Origin: Penium margaritaceum
Lineage: Eukaryota > Streptophyta > Zygnematophyceae > Desmidiales > Peniaceae
Direction: 5' to 3'
Assembly (NCBI GenBank): GCA_023375785.1
Contig: SZWC01006725.1
Span: 105,691 to 136,765 of the forward strand
Length of the DNA stretch: 31,075 bases
Shown: one piece after another, positions 1-8,392 of the stretch
How the letters are laid out: every line of letters starts with the position of its first letter
Numbering within the stretch: position 1 is the stretch's first letter
The notes under the pieces: generated by a model
Databases searched by the model: none
What the model saw: the letters and a program-made list of their open reading frames with translations, nothing else
Told to the model about the DNA's origin: nothing
Translations under genes and position numbers: made by a program

Positions 1-357
1 CGTGCAGCACATGTGGCTCTGCAGGAAAATGGCGACGATGCGGATGGAGAAGATGAAGACGATGACGTTGCAGACATGGGAGGACTTGGGCAGGACATTG
101 CAGAACCTAGTGGGGTTGCTGGTGGTGTTCACGTTGGAGCTGCATGAGCAATGGATGGTGAGGCAGGCGTGCCACCATGTAGTGAAATAGTTAGGGCAGG
201 CATACTGTCATGCAGCCAAGTAGTCAGGGCAGGCATGCCGTCATGCATTCCAGTGGACATGGCAGGTATGCCGTCATGCAGGAGGACATGTTCAAACAGT
301 GTGTTTTCTGAACCGGTTAAGAAGTGCTCTTTTTGGATGAAGTTGTTTGAAGTTTAA
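1..357 (+). pseudogene. Partial acidic reading frame with 11-residue repeats, interrupted by one TGA
   Basis: Frame 1 is open from the window edge to the TAA at 355-357, apart from a TGA at 148-150. The first part is very acidic, with runs of Asp and Glu at about residues 10-25, and then Gly/Val-rich. After the TGA come four imperfect 11-residue units built on A-G-x-P-S-C. I recognise no domain. It could be the C-terminal tail of a transposable-element protein or a host exon cut by the window edge, and I cannot tell which. The composition suggests real coding history, but the single stop and missing 5' end make it a fragment at best. Confidence 0.3.
160..291 (+). repeat. Four 33-bp tandem units encoding an 11-residue repeat
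   Basis: The Ala-Gly codon pair recurs at 163, 196, 229 and 262, exactly 33 bases apart. Each unit carries GGCAGGCAT-type DNA and reads A-G-(V/I/M)-(P/L)-(P/S)-C. The period is a multiple of three, so the frame is preserved. Confidence 0.6.
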
Positions 358-497
358 TGTGATGCAGAAGGAAGTATGTTGGCGAATGTGATGTACAATT
401 TCAGAAGCCACATTATGAATGCATCTTGTCCATGAACATATGAAATGCAAAGCCACTATGGAGAGTGAACAAGTAACCCTTGTACACAATATTGGAT

Positions 498-624
498 GGA
501 TTCGTTGGATTCACGAATCTGACAGGATTCGCGAATCCGGGTCTCGGATTCGCGAATCCGAATCCACCCTTGGATTCGGACTCACGAATCTGAATCCAGG
601 CTTGGATTCGCGAATCGGATTCGG
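498..624. repeat. Cluster of GGATTCGCGAATCC palindromes
   Basis: Perfect 14-bp palindromes GGATTCGCGAATCC lie at 525-538 and 546-559. Diverged copies lie at 507-520 (GGATTCACGAATCT), 572-591 and 604-622. In between are extra GAATCC/GGATTC half-sites, so the tract can fold in several registers. It sits directly upstream of the point where the E1 copia fragment becomes recognisable. Confidence 0.65.
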
Positions 625-636
625 TGTGCAGCCTTA

Positions 637-2653
637 CCTCCGAAGCATGTTAATTTTGAGACCCCACAAACCATTACTTTGTCGAGAGTCGGGATGCTGC
701 CTTATAAGTCATTTCGCACATTGCTTCATGTACCCACTCTCGCATCACGAGAGCAATACCCTGAGTACGTAAGTGTACCTGTGTTCATGCCTATTCAGCC
801 ACAAGAGTCAGGTCAAAGGAATCAACCGAAGAGGGACAAGGACATGGCTTAGCCTTTTCCAAGAGATCTGCTCTCGCCCTCAGACTTGGCCAGCTTAGAC
901 TACAGTGACACTCAGGTACCACCAGGTGTCATGCCGCTGACCCCCCTCGTGGAAGCGCAGAGTAAAGAAACAATACCACCCGTACCTGTACGGCAATCTC
1001 TGCATAATGTTCCCAAGGTTGACTATAAACAGTTCTACCACACTGTCAGCACGGCAGCGGGTGACCACACTGCAACAGAACCGCTGACCGTGACTGAAGC
1101 CAGGGGGCGTCCGGATGCCGCAGAATGGGAAAAAGCAATGGTTGTCGAACTAAATGCAGTGCTTGAGCATGAAGTGTTTGAGTTGGTGCCTCTGCCACCT
1201 GGTCAAAAGGCCATCGATGTCAAATGGGTATTCAAGTTGAAAAGAAACCTCAAAGGCCTGATTGAGAAGTATAAAGCCAGACTGGTGGCAAAAGGCTTCC
1301 ATCAAATAGATGTCAGTCCCAGGACAGGACTTCACGGACACATATGCCCCTGTGGGTAAGTACGGGACCAGCCGCGCATTGCTAGCGGTGGCTGCACGTG
1401 AGGACTGGGAAATCCACCAAATGGATGTAAAAAATGCCTTTTTGAATGGGCCACTGGAAGAGGAACTGTATGTACAGCAGCCAGAGGGTTTTGAGGATGG
1501 TACTGACCGTGTATGGCTCTAGCTTAAGGCTCTCTATGGCTTAACGCAAGCGCCTCGGTGCTGGAAGAAAGAGATCCGATGCACCTTGGAGAGTGGTGGG
1601 TTCACACAGAGTCTCTGTGGCCCCTCACTGTTCTTACGATGGTCGGAAGGTCTTCACGTTGCACTGTTGGTCGATGTGGATGATTTGCTGATCTTGTCTC
1701 CCTCCCTCACACTCATCAAACAAGCCAAAGTACTGCTCACGGATCACTACAGAATGACAGATCTGGGTGAGGCACAGAACTTCCTTGGCATGACTATCAC
1801 ACGTGATCGCACAGCACGGACACTGACACTTCATCAAGGTCACTTCATTGCTCACCTCACTCCACATTTTCAACACCTTGTCCAACATCTTCCACAACAG
1901 ACCACTCCCATGAGCTCTGACGTTTACGCACATCTGTTAGATGCACGCACCACGGACTTTAGCCCCGACACAGATCCTACACTGTACATAGAGATCACCA
2001 GCAGCCTCTCATATCTTGCATCAACTACATGTCCTGACATTGCGTGTGCAGTCAATGTGCTCGCCCAGTTCAGCCAGTAACCATGCAGTACACACCAGAA
2101 ATCTTTGCTAAAGCTGTTGCATTATGTGTTGGACACTGCCGTTCTAGGTTTAGTGTTTGCCCCTGTTGCCGGTCCTGTTCTGGATGGTTACTGTGACACT
2201 GATTATGCTCGTGATCGTGTAGCTCGCAGTCGGGGCGGTTATGTGTTCCGTGTTTGGGTAACTGTTGTGTCTTGGCGGAGTAAAAAACAGTCCAGTGTCG
2301 CACGTAGCATGGCTGAGGCTGAATACATGGCTTTGGGTGAAGCAACCAGTGAGGGGATCTGGCTTGCACGACTGCTCGAAGAACTTGGCATACACACAAC
2401 TGCTGTACCCGTGCATAGTGACAACTCAGCCGCACGCCGCATTGTAGCAAATGATGATGTGCTGCATCCACGCACAAAGCATATCAGCATCGAACATCAT
2501 TTTGTCCGAGAGGCAGTGGATGCTGGGACTGTGGTGGTGTGTGCCATCAGTGGGAAGGCACAACTGGCAGATTTTCTCACTAAGGCTCTATCATCCTCCT
2601 CTATCCTGCTTCAATTGCAACAACTGGGTTGCATACCAGCTACTACCCGGTGA
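637..2653 (+). pseudogene. E1: 5'-truncated Ty1/copia pol fragment (reverse transcriptase and RNase H)
   Basis: The frame starts in the region between integrase and RT and enters the copia RT with the RLVAKGF-type block near 1285. It continues through HQMDVKNAFL at about 1414-1445, an ALYGLTQAPR block near 1530-1560 and the active site DVDD at 1673-1684. RNase H shows DTDYARDR near 2195, then AEAEYMALGEA and RTKHISIEHHFVRE, and ends with ADFLTKAL and a TGA at 2651-2653. A frameshift lies between about 1306 and 1330. In-frame stops are TAG at 850 and 1520 and TAA at 2078; the TAG at 1520 replaces the residue before the LKALYG block. LTRs, gag, protease and integrase core are absent. It ends at its stop codon against E4 DNA of opposite orientation. 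It is dead but clearly copia. Confidence 0.9.
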
Positions 2654-3595
2654 TAGCTGCTGCTGCGACTGCTGCTCACCCGAACCGCACCTCCTTTTCC
2701 CCTTCTTCCCTTGTGCCACTGCTGCCACACCCTGCGTTGGAGTCGGGGTAATCGGGGTGGAAGACAAAGAGGGGGATGTGCCAGAGGATGGAGGAGAAGA
2801 CTACAAGAAGGGCGTCGGTGGCGACGCGATAACCGCTACAAGAAGGGGACTCTCATGATGGGCCACGACTGCCTCACAGGCAGAAGTCACCTGGAGGAGA
2901 AGCTGATGCGCCCAAGGAAGAAGCTGAAGGGAGGTGGAGAAGGGCTCGAGCACGGCGTTGCTGTACCCTGAGAAGATGTCTGCGTGCTCAAGACGAACTC
3001 CGAGCATGAGCGTGCGGAGCGCCCACAACTGTGTACCTCCTAAGGTCCCAAGGCACGTGTAGATGCACATGGCCCGCCGCTAGTAATCGGCTGTAGGCTC
3101 GGCAGGTCCCTGACAAAGGGAGTGAAAGGCGCAAATGTGAGTCGCGCGGGTGGCGTGTGTCCCTGCAACAAGTAGGGACAATGCCAAGTCCCAGCCTCGA
3201 CGTGGATCAGCACCCGTGCATGTGCCGGCGTCTCCAAGGAACAGGCAAAAGTCCATAACGGTCTTGCGCAGCATGGCGTAAAGGAGTCCACGCATTGCCC
3301 TGGCCGCTGTTAGCACCTGAGCGCAATCCGTAACCTGGTAAGGACTGTGATAGTAGGGCCATACCCCCTCTAAAATGGCCCAGACCTGGAAAAGAATCTC
3401 CCAACAGTCAAAGCCGTTGTTGACATATCGTGGGGGCGGTGTCTTGAAGTCCTTGGGTTGCTGCTACGGCAGATGACACATCTCATCCTACTGGCTCAGC
3501 AGGTCCTCAATAGCCTGCAAGCGTGGACTCATGATCCTTGAGGAGGAGGAAGATGGATCTAGGGGTCCTTTGCCCTTATCACTAGCCGGAGCCAT
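2654..3595 (-). pseudogene. E4: minus-strand copia gag fragment, cut before the zinc knuckle
   Basis: The minus-strand ATG is at 3595-3593 and one frame can be followed to about 2654. The only in-frame stops are four TAG codons (plus-strand CTA at 3488, 3464, 3080 and 2801). The protein starts with a Lys/Ser-rich stretch. It then has a QPKDFKTPPP block followed by W-x3-F-x2-W and a VWPYY block. These match in order and spacing the E2 gag (QKDFETSPPP, then W-x3-F-x2-W and LWIYY). It ends with a KKGKRR/Gln-rich stretch equivalent to the stretch just before the E2 zinc knuckle. The knuckle itself is missing because the fragment stops at the junction with E1. The role would be capsid/nucleocapsid of the E4 particle. 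No active product is expected. Confidence 0.75.
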
Positions 3596-3718
3596 GTCAG
3601 CGCTCAGTATGGGCCGGGATGTCGAACTGGTCGGATTGCAAAACCATCAGCGTTTCTCAAGGAGTTTAAACGCTGGCAAATTTTGACTTTTCCATCCAAA
3701 ACTTTCTAGGGCAAGTGC

Positions 3719-3796
3719 TGACGTCGGCACAGGTTTGTTGACGTCAGCAGGGGTTTGTTGACTTCAGCACAAACCTGATGACATCAGCAAAAAAAA
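3719..3796 (-). promoter_or_regulatory. 20-bp-spaced TGACGTCA-like array upstream of the E4 gag
   Basis: TGACGTCG (3719), TGACGTCA (3739), TGACTTCA (3759) and TGACATCA (3779) are spaced exactly 20 bp. They lie in the leader just upstream of the minus-strand gag ATG. TGACGTCA is the CRE/ACGT-core site bound by bZIP factors. A matching array with a different period precedes the E2 gag. Regulatory function is inferred from the motif. Confidence 0.5.
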
Positions 3797-3799
3797 TGT

Positions 3800-4297
3800 T
3801 GATGTTGCCACAGTTTTTTTTTACAACCCTCATGGTTGTTGCCACGCTGCGCAGGGGGCGGCCACTCTACGATAGCCGCGCAGACGTTGCGCGGAAGCTC
3901 CACAACAGCTACTGCTCAGTTGCTGCTTCTACAATACCGGTGCCTGCAGCAGGAGCTACGCAGCTGGTTGCGCACCCGTGGCAGCAGCTCCGTGCTACTA
4001 CTGTGCTGCAGCGCTGCTCCGCATTACAGCTGTTGCTATGCGCTGCTCCTACTGCTCTACTACGCTGCTACTACAGCTGTTGGTGATTGTTGCTGGTGCT
4101 TCTGCTACTGCTCAATGCTGCAGCTACTGCACGGTGTTGCTTACTGCTGCTACTGGCTGCTCGCTGCTCGCCGCTCGCTACTCGCTGCTTGCTATTACTC
4201 CAGCTGCCCGTTGCAGCCAACTACAACTACCGCGCGTTGGTGCTGCTGCTAGCGTCTATGCCAGCAGCTACTGGTGGCTGCCACTTGCTGTAGTTGC
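3800..4297 (-). repeat. E4 leader: CAG-rich (minus strand) imperfect repeat
   Basis: On the minus strand this is dense CAG, CAA and TAG triplets, like the leaders of E2 and X. Several frames are open across it by composition alone, so I call no gene. Its last 169 bp (4129-4297) is repeated just past the other end of E2. Confidence 0.6.
4129..4297. repeat. Direct repeat A, abutting the E2 5' LTR
   Basis: This 169-bp stretch ends exactly at the first base of the E2 5' LTR. A diverged copy (A') begins a few bases after the end of the 3' LTR at 14264 and runs to 14433. Shared landmarks include GGCTGCTCGCTGCTCGCCGC and CTATGCCAGCAGCTACTGG. I find no ordinary 5-bp target duplication for E2. Confidence 0.7.
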
Positions 4298-5146
4298 TGT
4301 TGGTTTTTGCGCATCTCTCATTGTGCTCTGTTGTGTCCTCCCGGCTTGTGTACATTAGCGTGCAGATGACTGACGGCGAGACTCGACGCTGTTGGAGTGT
4401 CGTCCGGTGGACCCGACGCACGCTGAGGCCTACTCGCAGTTCGTTGGAGCCTCCTCCCTCCGGCAACGTGCTCAGCTCCATCGGCAGGCCTCCTTGGCGG
4501 TCGGGCCACCGGCGGTCACTGCCACCGCGGATGCTGTCTACATGCTCCCAGCACTAGTTCTGACTGTGCCATTGCGTTTGCAACATCATGCTCTGCCTAG
4601 GGTCCGTGTCTCTTGCTGTGTGGCATTGTTTGGCATCGTAGACCGTCGTAGGCACTACCTGGGTTCGGGCAGCCATAACTCTTTGCTGCTGTTTTTCTAG
4701 CTAATTCTGACCACACGACTGCGTTCGCAGCATCAGCATTATGCTATGGTCCAATTTTCAGGAAAAACGGACGACGTCCGGGTTTTGGGCTGTCGGGAGT
4801 CTGGCAGGGCTCACTGAGAAAACCCTTATTGCCAGAAAATAGGTCTAGGACTATTTTCTGATTGGCTGGTTAGCTGATTAAAAAGTTCTACACTATTGGG
4901 GGGGAGCTAGAACTTGGAGGGGTCTCCCATTGTTGCTCATTCTTCATTCCTAATGAGTCACTTTCAGTTTTCAGCTGCGTTCTGGCACTAACACTGGCGC
5001 GCACATTTCTGAGTAACAAACCCAGAGCTTCCAGACTTTGTCTTTAGAGCAGGAGACTGAGGGGGCAGCAGACTTAAGCAACTAGTGTGGAAGTCCGCAC
5101 GCTCCATCAACAACACTGCTGCACCAATCTGCTACCTAGTTTTCCA
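4298..5146 (+). repeat. E2 5' LTR
   Basis: It starts TGTTGGTTTTTGCGCATCTC and ends TAGTTTTCCA. It matches 13427-14258 with scattered, mostly C/T and G/A, differences. The end is placed by loss of match to the 3' copy and by the PBS four bases later. I see no convincing TATA box. Confidence 0.85.
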
Positions 5147-5149
5147 TTT

Positions 5150-5162
5150 TGGAATCAGAGCC
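5150..5162 (+). other. E2 primer-binding site, initiator tRNA-Met type
   Basis: TGGAATCAGAGCC lies just inside the 5' LTR. The standard copia PBS complementary to the 3' end of initiator tRNA-Met is TGGTATCAGAGC, so there is one mismatch here. The same core occurs in X (16522) and E4 (14623, minus strand). Confidence 0.8.
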
Positions 5163-5244
5163 AGAGCGTAGCAGCAGTAGCAGAAGACTGGCGTACAGGT
5201 GCCAAAAAACGCCGGCGGACCCCCATACGTGCCAGTGCAGGGGA

Positions 5245-5274
5245 AATGCTGCCGGATTTTTTTCCGGCAGCATT
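5245..5274 (+). other. Leader hairpin 1, 12-bp perfect stem with T6 loop
   Basis: AATGCTGCCGGA (5245-5256) is the exact reverse complement of TCCGGCAGCATT (5263-5274), with six T in the loop. It lies about 90 bases after the PBS, where packaging or dimerisation signals are common in retroelements. Confidence 0.7.
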
Positions 5275-5328
5275 GACCCACCTGGTGGCGGCGTCAGATT
5301 TCTTCCCATGGCCACTGGGCCAGGGGAA

Positions 5329-5355
5329 GTGCTGCCGCATTTTTTTTGGCAGCAC
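5329..5355 (+). other. Leader hairpin 2, related to hairpin 1
   Basis: GTGCTGCC (5329-5336) pairs with GGCAGCAC (5348-5355) around a T-rich loop. It is a diverged repeat of hairpin 1. An A-T pair in hairpin 1 is G-C here, so the two arms changed together. Confidence 0.65.
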
Positions 5356-5454
5356 AGACCCCCACGCGTGACGCGAGGAGGTGAGCGGCAGGCCGCGTCC
5401 GACACCTGCAGGTGACGACGCACGTGGCGACGTCACCCAGGTACAATGATTGGC

Positions 5455-6460
5455 ACCAGCCAGCAGCAGCAGCAGCCTGTAGCAGCAGCAGCGGTAGGTA
5501 ACTGCAATGAGCAGTAGCAGCAGCAGCAAGCAGCAGCTGCGTGTTGTAGCAGCACCCCACAGCAGTAGCAGCAACAGCAGCCGGTAGCAGCAGCAGCTCG
5601 CAGCAGTAGGAGCAACCCGTAGTAGCAAGCAGCAGCGGCAGCCAGCAGCAGCAGCTCGCAGCAACAACAGCAGCGACAGCGAGCAGCAGCAGTAGTAATG
5701 AGCAACATTAGTAGCAAGCTGCACTTGCTCCAACAGTAAGCACTATCAAGCAGCAACAAGCAGCAGCAGCAGCCGGCTGCAACAAAAGCAGCAGCGAGTA
5801 GCAGCCTGCAGCATCCAGCAGCAGATGCTGCTGCTCGCAGCCCGCAGCTCGCTACGAGCAGCGGGCTCTACAGAGCAAGCCCGCTGCTCGTTGCGAGCAG
5901 CGAGCTGCTGGCAGCGAGCAGCGAGCTTGCTGCTCGCAGCGAGCTCGTTGCTCGCAGCCCGCAGCTAAGAGCGAGCAGCGAGGCTCGCTGGGCTAGACGA
6001 GAAGAAAGGAAGAAAAGGGCTTAGCCAAAACAATCCCCCATCCCAGTAGCAGCTGCCATACCTGCTACAACAGCCACAGCACCCGTAGTAGTACGCAGCA
6101 GCGGCAACAACAGCAGCTGCAGCAGCAACAGGTGTTGCAACAGCAGTAGCAGCAGCAGCAACAGTAGCAGTTGCTGCTGCCACAGCAGCAGTTGCTGCTG
6201 CCACAACAGCCATAGCGACAGTAGCAGCAGTAGTAGCAGCATTAGCTGCAACAGCAGTAGCAGCAGCAGCAACAGCAGTAGTTGCTGTTACCACAGCAGC
6301 CATAGTAGCAGCAGTAGTAGCTGTTGCTAGAACAACAGCTGCAACAGTAACAGTAGCAGTGGCAGCAGCAGCAGCAGCAGCAATAAAAACAATAGTAGCA
6401 GCGGCAAGCAACATCAGCAGTTGCAATAGCAATAGCAGCGGCATCAACAAGAGCAGCCGC
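5455..6460 (+). repeat. E2 leader: imperfect CAG-rich tract of about 1 kb
   Basis: The tract is dominated by CAG triplets with CAA and TAG variants, and the triplet register shifts often. Long open frames on both strands (poly-Ala, poly-Leu, poly-Cys) are by-products of the repeat. It contains dense inverted repeats around 5820-5990. Comparable tracts follow the PBS in X and E4. Confidence 0.8.
5855..5890. other. 13-bp inverted repeat within the CAG leader
   Basis: CGAGCAGCGGGCT (5855-5867) is the exact reverse complement of AGCCCGCTGCTCG (5878-5890), with a 10-nt loop. Further GAGCAGC/GCTGCTC pairs extend foldback potential to about 5990. Confidence 0.65.
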
Positions 6461-6518
6461 TATAGCTGTGTAGTAGCGGCCCTCACCACAGCCGCTGCTG
6501 ATGTCAACATCCAGCCTC

Positions 6519-6574
6519 TGACGTCACTGTTGACGTCAGTGCTGACATCACTGTTGACGTCAGTGCTGACATCA
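6519..6574 (+). promoter_or_regulatory. 12-bp-spaced TGACGTCA array upstream of the E2 gag
   Basis: TGACGTCA at 6519, 6531 and 6555, alternating with TGACATCA at 6543 and 6567, gives five sites exactly 12 bp apart. The ACGT-core palindrome is a bZIP/CRE-type site. The array is about 170 bases before the gag ATG, the same relative place as the E4 array. I infer a transcriptional role. Confidence 0.55.
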
Positions 6575-6743
6575 TCAATAAGAAAAGGGGATAGAAGGGT
6601 GGGGAAGAAACTTCATTGCAGCAGTAGTAGCAGATTATGCCGCAGCAGCTATTGACACCAGCCGTCCTAGGCTGGCGTCACTGTTGACATCAGCAGCACA
6701 CAAAACACACACAGAAAAACAAAGAGAAGGGGGCACCAACACC

Positions 6744-8392
6744 ATGGCTAACAGCCCCAGTGGGGAGGGGTCCTCCTCCGTTGGGAGGACCTCCACGGGG
6801 GGTATCCCCCCTTTTTCTTGCAGCTACGGCAACAGCTGCAGTAGGAGCAGCAACAGCAGCAGGACCAGGAACAGCAGCAGCTGCAACAGCAATAGTAGTA
6901 GCAGTAGCAGCAGCAACCACAACAGCAGAAGCAACAACAGTAGCAGCAATAATAGTAACCTACAAGCTTCGTCATCGGCACCTCTGACCCCCTGACTGCC
7001 ATTCAGGAACAGCTCGCCACCCTGACGCAGCAGCTTGCAACACTACAACCACTGGCCTCACAGACTGCCACGAGTGCCCCTCCGTCGTTCATTCCTCCAA
7101 GGCACACCAGCCCCACTGTGTCCGCTGCCACGCATTACCTGGTGCAGCAGTAGACTTAGGGCCAGCGGCAGACAGTGACTCCCGTCCTTGGCCCCACTCT
7201 GGGCGTCGGCCGTAGGCAAAAGGACTTTGAGACATCGCCCCCGCCGCTTCATGCCGGCGAGTAGTTCCGGAGCTGGGAGCTCAACTTCTGCATCTGGGCG
7301 CAGGGTGAGGGTCTGTGGATATACTACATCCTCGCATACGACTCCAACCAGGCCGACCAGATGTATGACGCCGGTCGCGCCGTATGCGCCCTCGTCCCCG
7401 TCGCTCCTCCGGCTTCCCGCCTGACCCTAGAGCCCTTTCTTGGCGACTTTACCACTGGCGGCACCTCATACCCTGGAGTCGCGTGGCACATCCTCACTCG
7501 TCCCCATCGCAAGTCCAGCGACATTGAGACCAGCCGTCTGCTACGGGAGCTCAACTCCCTGCACATGGGGAAGACCAAGACAGTCACTGCGTACTCGTAG
7601 CGGGCTGAGGACATCCTCCGCCGCCTAGGTACCTCCGCTCCACCCCCTTTGGCTGCACTCCTCACCATCAAGCGTGGTGCCACCAGCGTGTACGCGGACG
7701 TCTTCGTCCACTACTCGTCCTCTCCACCATGGCGGCCTAGGGCACCCTCATGCCCTGGGCATATGAGCTCTTCCTTAGGATTGAGGAAGCTCACCTAGAG
7801 TCCCGTCTCTAGCACACAAAGGCCATCGCCTCCCCTGCCATCGCTTCCGTGGCAGTCCCTTCCCCCGAAGCCGCTTCTTCCTCCACCACCTCCTTGTCGC
7901 CAAGGAAGAAGAAGCGTGGAGCAAGAAGGGCAAGGGTCAGCAGCAGCAATAGCGGTCGACTGGGTCCAATAGTGGCTCGGTCTACCACAACTATGGCCAG
8001 CCAGGGCACGGCTGGTACACGTGCCCGCTATCGACGGACGAGGTGCGTGTCATCGCCACCATGCATCGCCAGCGAGAGCGCCGTCTTGCCTCTTCTGCCA
8101 TAGCTGTTGCCACCCCTGATGCCTCGACCCCGTCCAGCAGCTCCACTCTTGTGAGCGCGACAGCGGTCCCGCAAACCCTAGCTCCTCAGCAGTATCATCC
8201 GCAGCCGTCGGCGCCTCCGTTCCCTTCACCATGGCAGTCATCCTTCTATCCAAGCTCCGGCGCCATCACTCCGCACTCAGTCTACACTCCCGGGCCGTCC
8301 ACGCGTGAGCGTCAGCTGGAGTAGTTCATTGCGCTTCAGCTCGGCCTGCCTCGCCTTCCTCCCAGGGAAGTGCGAGTTGCGTCATCTCCTGC
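6744..8392 (+). pseudogene. E2 gag pseudogene with poly-Gln N-terminus and mutated zinc knuckle
   Basis: The likely start is ATG 6744 in a Ser/Gly-rich stretch. A frameshift near 6805-6815 leads into a poly-Gln run (6820-6960). In that run many CAG or CAA codons have become TAG or TAA (for example 6893-6901 and 6950-6958). The capsid-like part includes QKDFETSPPP, then W-x3-F-x2-W and LWIYY. It continues with RAED near 7601 and an RIEEAHLESR block near 7775-7804. TAG stops at 7151, 7157, 7262, 7598, 7738, 7810, 7950 and 8322 all fall where Gln fits. Frame changes occur near 7710 and 7885. The CCHC knuckle at 7983-8024 reads YHNYGQPGHGWYTC, with both leading Cys replaced by Tyr. Confidence 0.8.

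Noticed and set aside
5155..6450. Long poly-Leu, poly-Cys and poly-Ala open frames on both strands
   Set aside because: They come from the CAG/CTG triplet repeat, which has few stops in several frames. They show no domain or start context.
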